Origin: Planctomycetia bacterium
Lineage (GTDB): Bacteria; Planctomycetota; Phycisphaerae; Phycisphaerales; SM1A02
Direction of reading: 5' to 3'
DNA: 6,327 nt
NCBI GenBank assembly: GCA_005799205.1
Contig: SYHM01000052.1
Span: 1-6,327, forward strand
The translations under genes were made by a program, and so were the position numbers. Below are positions 1 to 5,416 of this stretch, one piece after another (position 1 is the first letter of the stretch; every line of letters starts with the position of its first letter). Under the pieces are notes generated by a model. It was not told the DNA's origin. It made no database searches and saw only the letters and a program-made list of their open reading frames with translations.

Positions 1-1072
1 AACTCTGCGCTGAGTCGATCGTGGCCCCCGCTGGCGATGTGCGACCAAAAAGTTGGCTGACATTCGGAAACGCATAGAACGCACCCGTCGGCTGCACCGA
101 ATGGACCCCAGGAATCGCTTGCAGCAGTTCATGCATCAGGACTGCGCGAGACGAGTATGCACTGCGCATCTCTTCGATGGCGGCTCCTGACGCAGGAGCC
201 AGCGCTTCCACGATTGCCGGCAGAAAGAAACTCGCGATCGAATTGGTCATCTGCCCTTGCAACTTGATGACTTCCTTGGCGAATCGCCCACTATCGCCGG
301 GAGCACAGAGGTATCCGATGCGCCATCCCGTCATCGCAAAGGCCTTGCTCATGCCATTGATTGTGATCGTGCGATCTGCGACGCGCGAATCGCTGCCAGG
401 AGACCAGTGCGAAAGGCCAGCCCAATGCTCTGGAAAGACCAACTTCTCATAAATCTCATCTGAGAGGATCGCAATCTCTGGATGATCAGCGATGACATCG
501 ACGATGGCTCGCAGTTCATCGGCTGGGTAGACGATTCCGCAGGGATTACTCGGAGAATTCAACAGGATTGCAACGGTGCGAGGGGTGATCGCCCCGCGGA
601 CTTGAGCTGCCGTCACGCGAAACCCATGGTCGATCGATCCTGCAACCTCGACACACACGCCTCCAGCAAGTTCGATGAGTGGGCGGTAACTCACCCAAGC
701 CGGCGTTGGAAGGATCACTTCGTTTCCCTTGCCAGGTTCAATCATCGTCTGCAGCGCCATGTACACCGCGTGCTTCGCCCCCGCGGTCACTGTGACATCT
801 TCTGCACGGCACACGATGCTGTTTTCGGATCGCAACTTCTGCGCGATCGCTTCGCGCGCCTGCGGCGTGCCTGCAGTTGGGGCGTACTTGGTCACTCCAG
901 CCTCGAGTGCAGCGATCGCAGCACGCTTGATGTTTGGCGGAGTGTCGAAGTCTGGTTCACCCATCGAGAAACTGACGACATCGACTCCCTTCGCCCGCAA
1001 CGCTGCAGCGCGCGCTCCCACGGCGAGGGTGGCGGATTCTTTCATTTCGGCTACGCGGCGGCTGATTTGCAT
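1..1072 (-). CDS. aspC: Aspartate aminotransferase, class I PLP-dependent (3' end outside window)
   Basis: The enzyme moves the amino group between aspartate and 2-oxoglutarate in the cytoplasm, using pyridoxal phosphate. About 357 residues are visible on the minus strand before the gene runs off position 1; the full family length is near 390-400, so the C-terminal substrate-binding arginine is not seen. The N-terminus (MQISRRVAEMKESATLAV) aligns with the Thermus-type (subgroup I-gamma) enzymes, which supports the ATG at 1072. Motifs in order: GEPDFDTP (residues 38-45), NSPSNPCG with the cofactor-contacting Asn176, DEIY (205-208), and SKAFAMTGWR with the PLP lysine at K243 and the phosphate-binding R251. 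Some members of this subgroup also transaminate prephenate, so a role in aromatic amino acid synthesis is possible. A two-residue enlargement (PGKGNEV, where PGDEV is usual) precedes the PTPAWVSY stretch. The gene is divergent from the phosphofructokinase gene. The family call is very secure; the exact substrate is less so. Confidence 0.95.
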   Translation of the reverse strand, partial: MQISRRVAEMKESATLAVGARAAALRAKGVDVVSFSMGEPDFDTPPNIKRAAIAALEAGVTKYAPTAGTPQAREAIAQKLRSENSIVCRAEDVTVTAGAKHAVYMALQTMIEPGKGNEVILPTPAWVSYRPLIELAGGVCVEVAGSIDHGFRVTAAQVRGAITPRTVAILLNSPSNPCGIVYPADELRAIVDVIADHPEIAILSDEIYEKLVFPEHWAGLSHWSPGSDSRVADRTITINGMSKAFAMTGWRIGYLCAPGDSGRFAKEVIKLQGQMTNSIASFFLPAIVEALAPASGAAIEEMRSAYSSRAVLMHELLQAIPGVHSVQPTGAFYAFPNVSQLFGRTSPAGATIDSAQS

Positions 1073-1135
1073 GGAGTCCCAAGAGTAACCGAGCCAACTG
1101 GGCGCACAGGGATGAACTACAGTCTCTGACTTCTC
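1073..1135. promoter_or_regulatory. Divergent promoter region between aspC and pfkA
   Basis: This 63-bp gap separates two genes that point away from each other, so both promoters must lie in it or reach into the coding ends. Two -10-like hexamers of the form TAnnnT are visible: TACTCT on the minus strand (1082-1087, 9 nt before the aspC ATG) and TACAGT on the plus strand (1118-1123, 12 nt before the pfkA ATG). I see no good -35 box and no strong Shine-Dalgarno site for either gene. If transcription starts 6-7 nt after each hexamer, both messages would have leaders of only a few bases. The region follows from gene layout; the exact boxes are inferred. Confidence 0.5.
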
Positions 1136-2284
1136 ATGAGTCCCGACTCAATCAAGCGAATTGGAATCCTCACCGGCGGCGGAGACTGCCCAGGCCTGAA
1201 TGCGGTGATTCGCGCCGTTGCAAAGACGGCAATGCTGCAGTTTCGCATGGAAGTCTTTGGCATCGAGGATGGATTTCAAGGGCTCATCGACAATCGGGTT
1301 CGACGCCTGAGTTTTCGCGATGTCTCTGGAATTCTGACCCGCGGTGGGACGATTCTCGGCAGCAACAACCGTTGCGATCCGAGGCGGTACTGCACTTCGA
1401 CTGGCCCCGATGGAACTCCCGTCTTTACCGATGTCACACCGACATGCCTTGCGACAATTCGCGAGAACCAACTCGACGCGATCATTGTCATCGGCGGCGA
1501 TGGCACGATGTGCTGCGCCGCGCCGCTCGTCGAAGCTGGCGTCAATGTCATTGGCATTCCCAAGACGATTGACAATGACCTTTTCGGAACCGAAATCACC
1601 TTCGGTTTTCTCACTGCGGTGGCAACGGCAACTGAGGCACTCGATCGATTGCATTCCACTGCAGACTCTCACCACCGGGTGATGGTCTGCGAAGTGATGG
1701 GTCGCAACGCAGGTTGGATTGCTCTCACCGCGGGAGTCGCGAGCGGCTCCGACATGATCTTGATCCCAGAGATCCCCTTCGATGACGAGGCGATCGGTCA
1801 GTTCATTCGCCAGCGTATGGAGAGCGGACCAGGATTTGCGATTGTCGTTGTCGCTGAGGGGGCGCGGTCACTCGGCGGCGCTCCAGTCGTCGCGCGAATC
1901 GATCCGACGAGTCCCGATCCAATTCGCCTCGGTGGAATCGGTCAGCGCGTGGCAGATTCGATTGGCGCGCGCACGAATGCGGAAGTACGCACAACGGTGC
2001 TCGGCCATGTCCTTCGCGGAGGAATGCCAATCGCGGCCGATCGCATTCTCGCCACGAACTTTGGGTACCACGCCATCTCGATCTTGATGGAAGGAGCCTC
2101 CGGACGGCTCGTGGTTCGTGAGGGAAATGTCTTCAGCGATGTTGACTTGCTGGCCTCCGCAGGACGGCAACGACTCGTCCCCACAAACCATGCGCTGATT
2201 ACAGCTGCGCGCGCCGTCGGTACCTCGTTTGGTGACCGGCTCACACGAACCGAAGGGCGAGCTGGCAACTCGTCGGTGGTGTGA
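1136..2284 (+). CDS. pfkA: 6-phosphofructokinase (probably ATP-dependent, group III-like)
   Basis: This glycolytic enzyme phosphorylates fructose 6-phosphate to fructose 1,6-bisphosphate in the cytoplasm. It has 382 residues, longer than the 320 of E. coli PfkA. Motifs in order: GGGDCPGLNAVIR (14-26), GGTILGSNNR, GGDGT (120-124), PKTIDND (142-148, catalytic Asp146), R181, MGRNAGW (188-194), AEG with Glu241, and LGHVLRGG (289-296, with the sugar-phosphate-binding His and Arg). Gly123 is the residue linked to ATP use, where PPi-dependent enzymes carry Asp. Lys143 occurs in PPi enzymes and in the ATP-using Streptomyces-type group. Together they favour an ATP enzyme of that group, but PPi use is not excluded. 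The extra length lies partly in an insertion around residues 78-100 and partly in the C-terminal tail. The start is the ATG at 1136, seven residues before KRIGILTGGGD; no clear Shine-Dalgarno site precedes it. The next gene starts 33 bp downstream on the same strand. Confidence 0.93.
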   Translation: MSPDSIKRIGILTGGGDCPGLNAVIRAVAKTAMLQFRMEVFGIEDGFQGLIDNRVRRLSFRDVSGILTRGGTILGSNNRCDPRRYCTSTGPDGTPVFTDVTPTCLATIRENQLDAIIVIGGDGTMCCAAPLVEAGVNVIGIPKTIDNDLFGTEITFGFLTAVATATEALDRLHSTADSHHRVMVCEVMGRNAGWIALTAGVASGSDMILIPEIPFDDEAIGQFIRQRMESGPGFAIVVVAEGARSLGGAPVVARIDPTSPDPIRLGGIGQRVADSIGARTNAEVRTTVLGHVLRGGMPIAADRILATNFGYHAISILMEGASGRLVVREGNVFSDVDLLASAGRQRLVPTNHALITAARAVGTSFGDRLTRTEGRAGNSSVV

Positions 2285-2305
2285 ACCGCGCGATCGACGC
2301 TGCGC

Positions 2306-2311
2306 TAGGCT
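2306..2311 (+). promoter_or_regulatory. Putative -10 box (TAGGCT) for leaderless gmhB transcription
   Basis: TAGGCT lies in the 33-bp gap after pfkA and ends exactly 6 nt before the GTG start at 2318. This is the spacing expected if the message begins at the start codon. No -35 box and no good Shine-Dalgarno site is visible. The same TAnnnT-N6-start arrangement occurs before plsY and purB, which raises confidence. Transcription from here is inferred. Confidence 0.4.
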
Positions 2312-2317
2312 CTTCGC

Positions 2318-3178
2318 GTGCCTCAATGCGTGTTTCTCGATCGCGACAACACCATCATTACCAACGATGGTGATCTTGGTGACCCCGAGCGCGTCATCCT
2401 GATTGCAGGTGCAGCCTGGGGTATCCGTGCCCTTCGTGAGGCTGGGTACATGGTGGTGGTCGTCTCGAACCAAGGGGGAGTTGCGCGCGGCCACTATGAC
2501 GAGAGCGATGTCGTGCGCGTGCATGCACGCATTGATGCACTGCTCGCTGAGGCCGCACAGTGGAAGGACCCTTCGCCGCTCATCTGCGAGTGGATGTTCT
2601 GCCCATTTCATCCAGAGGGAACGATCAGTGCCTATCGCCAGGAGCATCCCTGGAGAAAGCCAGCCCCGGGCATGCTGCTCGATGCGGCGAAGCGCCGTGC
2701 GATCGACCTCAGTGCGAGCTGGATGGTTGGTGATCAGGAGCGAGATATCGACGCAGGTCGCGCGGCTGGATGCAAGACGATCCGCCTTGCCCCACGATTA
2801 CACGACCGCACGAACGTGCGAGCATCGAGCCAGGCAGACTTCATCGAGAGCGACCTCGTGCACGCGGCGCACCGCATCGTGCATGTCGATGGCCGAGATG
2901 GATCGCCGATGTGGGCGCAAACGCATGCTGCACGAATCAACGCAGAGGGCGACCGACTCGCCGAGGTGCGCACGCGCGATGCCGTGCGCGAGACCGCGCT
3001 CTCACTCTCCGCGCATTCCGGCGTTCGACTCGCCGACATCTCAGTCGACGAATCAGGTGTCGCGTTCGAGGTCATCGGTGATGAGATTGTCGCGCTCGGG
3101 TTCGCCGCCGAACTGCGCCGCGCAACAAATCTATGGGCGGCATCGCACGGGATCGCTCCACTGTGGGTCAGCGGATGA
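2318..3178 (+). CDS. gmhB: D-glycero-D-manno-heptose 1,7-bisphosphate 7-phosphatase-like HAD protein with extra C-terminal domain
   Basis: GmhB-type phosphatases (HAD subclass IIIA) remove the 7-phosphate from heptose 1,7-bisphosphate in the ADP-heptose pathway that feeds LPS core synthesis; they act in the cytoplasm. The protein has 286 residues, against about 190 for E. coli GmhB. HAD motifs are complete: FLDRDNT (6-12; Asp8 nucleophile, Asp10 acid/base), SNQGG (50-54), RKPAPGML with Lys114, and GDQERDID (138-145). The zinc loop is altered: at the positions of the four E. coli ligands (C, H, C, C) this protein has Cys95, Phe97, His110 and Trp112, with a His at 98. Residues from about 190 to 286 form an extension I do not recognise. 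The GTG start at 2318 is chosen because it gives the family N-terminus (PQCVFLDRD); the nearby ATG at 2326 is out of frame. The stop overlaps the heptosyltransferase start, which supports the heptose role. A histidinol-phosphate phosphatase is a less likely alternative. Confidence 0.82.
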   Translation: MPQCVFLDRDNTIITNDGDLGDPERVILIAGAAWGIRALREAGYMVVVVSNQGGVARGHYDESDVVRVHARIDALLAEAAQWKDPSPLICEWMFCPFHPEGTISAYRQEHPWRKPAPGMLLDAAKRRAIDLSASWMVGDQERDIDAGRAAGCKTIRLAPRLHDRTNVRASSQADFIESDLVHAAHRIVHVDGRDGSPMWAQTHAARINAEGDRLAEVRTRDAVRETALSLSAHSGVRLADISVDESGVAFEVIGDEIVALGFAAELRRATNLWAASHGIAPLWVSG

Positions 3179-4251
3179 GACGCATCCTCGTCATCCTTCC
3201 CTCGTGGGTGGGCGATGTGTGCATGGCAACACCAGTCCTTCGCTACCTCGCTGCACAGCACCCGAACTGCGAACTTGTGCTGTTCGGGCGTCCAATGCTC
3301 GCCGAACTCGTGGCGGGGCTGCCGTGGGTGCACTCGTTCCTTCCTGGATCAATGCGCGGATCAGCCGCGATAAGCGAACTGCGGACAATTCGCCGCGCGC
3401 GGTGCGATGCGCTACTGGTGCTTCCGAATTCGTTTCGCAGCGCGCTCTTCGGTCGATTCACAGCGATCACCGAGCGCGTCGGTCGAGCCCGTGATGGTCG
3501 TTCGTTGCTGCTCACACGCGCGCTTGGCACCTCGACTCGGGTTCACAGTGCCGTTGATGACTACGCCGACCTCGCCCAGTGGTGGATCGGCGCTCCACTG
3601 ACCGATCGACGGCTCGAACTCGCTGTGACTGACGAGGACAAGTCGAAGGCGCGAACGCTGCTTGGCGAGTCAGCAACTCACGAGCCCCTGAAAGAGGGCC
3701 CCCGCTCGCTGATTCTCCTCAATCCCGGAGCGAACCGACCCGACAAGCGGTGGTCTGCCGGGTCGTTCGCGCGGGCGGCTCTCGAGATTCAGGCAGTTCA
3801 TCGCAGTGCGGGCATTGACAGCGCACACAGCGTCATTGCGGTTACAGGCAATCGATCGGAGTCATCGCTGTGCGCACAGATTGCCAAGGAATGCGGCGCG
3901 ATCGATCTTTGCGCGCAAGGAATCTCACTTGGATCGCTGAAGGCCATTCTCACACGAACCATGCTGCTCATCACGAACGACACCGGACCTCGCGCAATGG
4001 CCGCTGCACTTGAAACGCCGACGGTTGCGCTCTTTGGACCGACGGACTGCAGATTTACTCCACTCGACTATCCACTCGAGCGCCGACTCGTCGCCGAGCC
4101 CTTCCTCACGGCGGATCGCATCGCGGACGATCACAAGCCGCTCTGCGCCATCGATCGAATCTCAGTCGGCGATGTCGTCGCGGCGGCGCGGTCGCTCGAC
4201 GCTCGACTCGCTCCAAGCGCACCCTCGCCTGCAAGTAGAGTTTTGCCGTGA
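3175..4251 (+). CDS. waaF: ADP-heptose:LPS heptosyltransferase, GT family 9 (WaaF-like)
   Basis: Family 9 glycosyltransferases transfer heptose from ADP-heptose to the LPS inner core at the cytoplasmic face of the inner membrane. The protein has 358 residues, close to the roughly 350 usual in the family. The N-terminal motif ILPSWVGDVCMATP carries Asp14, matching the proposed catalytic Asp of WaaC. The nucleotide-sugar half has NPGANRPDKRW (183-193) and TNDTGPRAMAAAL (267-279), followed by ALFGPTD. The histidine usual in the D(T/S)GxxH motif is Ala274 here. The ATG at 3175 is preferred over an in-frame ATG at 3133 because it begins directly at the conserved MRRILVILPSWVGD and forms an ATGA overlap with gmhB, implying translational coupling; no Shine-Dalgarno site is visible. 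The stop overlaps the plsY start. The family is secure. Heptosyltransferase II versus I or another GT9 activity is inferred from the neighbour and motif style. Confidence 0.85.
   Translation: MRRILVILPSWVGDVCMATPVLRYLAAQHPNCELVLFGRPMLAELVAGLPWVHSFLPGSMRGSAAISELRTIRRARCDALLVLPNSFRSALFGRFTAITERVGRARDGRSLLLTRALGTSTRVHSAVDDYADLAQWWIGAPLTDRRLELAVTDEDKSKARTLLGESATHEPLKEGPRSLILLNPGANRPDKRWSAGSFARAALEIQAVHRSAGIDSAHSVIAVTGNRSESSLCAQIAKECGAIDLCAQGISLGSLKAILTRTMLLITNDTGPRAMAAALETPTVALFGPTDCRFTPLDYPLERRLVAEPFLTADRIADDHKPLCAIDRISVGDVVAAARSLDARLAPSAPSPASRVLP
4236..4241 (+). promoter_or_regulatory. Putative internal -10 box (TAGAGT) for leaderless plsY transcription
   Basis: TAGAGT sits inside the last codons of waaF and ends exactly 6 nt before the GTG start of plsY at 4248. 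If active, it would let plsY be transcribed independently of the heptose genes, with the message starting at the start codon. No -35 box is evident. Because it lies within coding sequence it may be chance, but the match to the arrangement before gmhB and purB is exact. Confidence 0.35.
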
Positions 4252-4937
4252 CCGCACCACTCTGGATCATCATGATTGCGATCGGGTTCGCCTTCGGCAG
4301 CGTGCCATTTGGCCTGATTCTTGGTCGCGCACGAGGGGTGGACATTCGACAACACGGATCAAAGAACATCGGCGCTACCAACGTGGGGCGCGTGCTCGGT
4401 CGTCCACTCGGATTTCTTTGCTTCGCGCTCGACGCGCTCAAGGGAGCGCTTCCAGTGCTCTCGGTCTGGTTCTTTATTGTTCCGCTCCACCTCGACAACC
4501 CAAGCATGGTTGGCGTCTTGATGCCACTCGTCGGTATCGCTGCAATCCTCGGCCACGTCTACTCACCATGGGTTGGCTTTCGCGGCGGCAAGGGTGTGGC
4601 CACAAGTTTCGGAGCACTGCTCGCGATGTGGCCACTCATGACGTTCCCCGCGCTGGGTGCCCTCGTGGTGTGGATCGCTCTGGTAAAGCTCACCCGGCTC
4701 GTGTCGCTGGCATCGATCTGCGCCGCGCTTTCGCTGCCCTTCTTCTTGGCAATCCGGGCGTTTGGGTGGAACGATGGAAACTCGTATCCCATCATGAGCG
4801 TCCTACCACTCATGTTCGCTGTGACTGCGCTTGCGTTGCTCGTGGTGTTCAAGCACAGAGCCAACATCGCTCGGCTACGCGCGGGCACCGAGCCGCGCGT
4901 TGGCGGTGCGAAGCCCATCGCAGCGAGCAACTCATAA
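4248..4937 (+). CDS. plsY: Acyl-phosphate:glycerol-3-phosphate acyltransferase PlsY
   Basis: PlsY is an inner-membrane enzyme that moves an acyl group from acyl-phosphate (made by PlsX, not in this window) to glycerol 3-phosphate, giving lysophosphatidic acid, the first step of phospholipid synthesis. The protein has 229 residues, slightly longer than the roughly 200 typical. The three conserved blocks are present: GSVPFGLILGR (17-27) leading into GSKNIGATNVGRVLG (37-51); GHVYSPWVGFRGGKGVAT (102-119); and KHRANIARL (202-210). Hydrophobic segments lie near residues 5-25, 52-76, 83-104, 120-148 and 180-200. The GTG at 4248 forms a GTGA overlap with waaF and is taken as the start; a later ATG at 4272 would shorten the first membrane helix. 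No Shine-Dalgarno site is visible, but a TAnnnT hexamer precedes the GTG by 6 nt. The next gene is convergent, 14 bp away. Confidence 0.95.
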   Translation: MTAPLWIIMIAIGFAFGSVPFGLILGRARGVDIRQHGSKNIGATNVGRVLGRPLGFLCFALDALKGALPVLSVWFFIVPLHLDNPSMVGVLMPLVGIAAILGHVYSPWVGFRGGKGVATSFGALLAMWPLMTFPALGALVVWIALVKLTRLVSLASICAALSLPFFLAIRAFGWNDGNSYPIMSVLPLMFAVTALALLVVFKHRANIARLRAGTEPRVGGAKPIAASNS

Positions 4938-4951
4938 ATCTGTGATTTGCA

Positions 4952-5332
4952 CTACTTGCCGCAGACCGCTTTCGCGAGGAGCGACTGCACTTGATACACA
5001 TCGACCCCCTTCGAGAAGTTTCGGCAGACTGGTTCGGGGGTGCCACTGACCCAGATCTTCAGTTCGGCGTCCAAGTCAAATGTGCCAGCGGTCTCAACCG
5101 AAAATCTCATGATCGCGCGATAGGGAATACTCATGTATTCGATCTTCTTTCCAGTGATCCCCTGCTTGTCGACGAGCAAGAGCCGACGCTCGGTAAACAT
5201 GAAAACATCTCGGACAAGCCGATACCCGCGCACGATGTGTTCTTCTGACATCAAGAGCCGAGAAAACTCAGCTTGCAGTTCAGCTGGTGGAACCTCCGCT
5301 GCGTTGCCAAGAAGTGCATTCAGAAGTTTCAT
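4952..5332 (-). CDS. Bacterial PH-domain protein (PF08000-like), function unknown
   Basis: A 126-residue protein that is almost entirely one bacterial pleckstrin-homology-like domain. The recognisable core is the stretch YRLVRDVFMFTERRLLLVDKQG followed by TGKKIEYMSIPYRAI, then RFSVETAGTFDLDAELKIW, FSKGVDVYQVQSLLAKAV and the C-terminus. This pattern is typical of the small soluble bPH family, whose solved members form ring-shaped oligomers; their cellular role is not established. There is no signal peptide and no membrane segment. The ATG at 5332 is supported by a strong AAAGGAG Shine-Dalgarno site 6 nt upstream. The reading frame stays open upstream to 5506, but that would run through the purB start region and adds nothing like the family. 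It converges on plsY with a 14-bp gap and diverges from purB. Neither neighbour reveals its function. The family call is strong. Confidence 0.9.
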   Translation of the reverse strand: MKLLNALLGNAAEVPPAELQAEFSRLLMSEEHIVRGYRLVRDVFMFTERRLLLVDKQGITGKKIEYMSIPYRAIMRFSVETAGTFDLDAELKIWVSGTPEPVCRNFSKGVDVYQVQSLLAKAVCGK

Positions 5333-5338
5333 AGATGG

Positions 5339-5345
5339 CTCCTTT
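5339..5345 (-). promoter_or_regulatory. Strong Shine-Dalgarno site of the PH-domain gene
   Basis: On the minus strand the sequence AAAGGAG lies 6 nt before the ATG at 5332. It fixes that ATG as the start rather than an upstream codon. It is the only clear Shine-Dalgarno site among the seven gene starts in the window. Confidence 0.85.
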
Positions 5346-5352
5346 GGCAAGG

Positions 5353-5358
5353 ATGCTA
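5353..5358 (-). promoter_or_regulatory. Putative -10 box (TAGCAT) of the PH-domain gene
   Basis: TAGCAT on the minus strand lies 20 nt before the ATG at 5332. Transcription starting 6-7 nt downstream would give a leader of about 14 nt that just includes the AAAGGAG ribosome site. No matching -35 box at 16-18 nt spacing is clear, so this is tentative. Confidence 0.3.
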
Positions 5359-5404
5359 TCGATGCAACTCGAAAAGTCTGCCCAATCGTCTTCGAAACCT
5401 GCGA

Positions 5405-5410
5405 TACCCT
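5405..5410 (+). promoter_or_regulatory. Putative -10 box (TACCCT) for leaderless purB transcription
   Basis: TACCCT ends exactly 6 nt before the purB ATG at 5417, within the 84-bp divergent gap (5333-5416). No Shine-Dalgarno site is present between them; the GAG touching the ATG is too close. The arrangement matches those before gmhB and plsY. A -35 box is not evident. Confidence 0.42.
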
Positions 5411-5416
5411 GCAGAG

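Noticed and set aside
843..919. GCGATCGC palindromes at 843-850 and 912-919, like the cyanobacterial HIP1 repeat
   Set aside because: I noticed only two full copies, both inside aspC coding sequence; CGATCG is simply frequent in this GC-rich codon usage.
482..1129. 215-residue plus-strand open frame
   Set aside because: It lies antisense to the well-conserved aminotransferase and its translation resembles no family; a GC-rich shadow frame.
1868..2647. 259-residue minus-strand open frame
   Set aside because: It is antisense to the pfkA 3' end and gmhB 5' end, both of which have clear family motifs.
3133..3174. Upstream in-frame ATG giving a waaF protein 14 residues longer
   Set aside because: The extra residues are not family-like, and the ATG at 3175 starts at the conserved N-terminus with the ATGA overlap.
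2403..3494. 363-residue plus-strand open frame
   Set aside because: It overlaps gmhB and waaF in another frame. The translation is Arg/Ser-rich low-quality sequence, whereas the other frame shows clear HAD and GT9 motifs.
4010..4945. 311-residue plus-strand open frame
   Set aside because: It overlaps waaF and plsY out of frame, is very Arg-rich and has no recognisable motif.
4969..4985. Possible hairpin CGCT/AGCG as a terminator near the plsY-PH junction
   Set aside because: The stem is only 4 bp, there is no T run, and it lies inside the PH-domain coding sequence.
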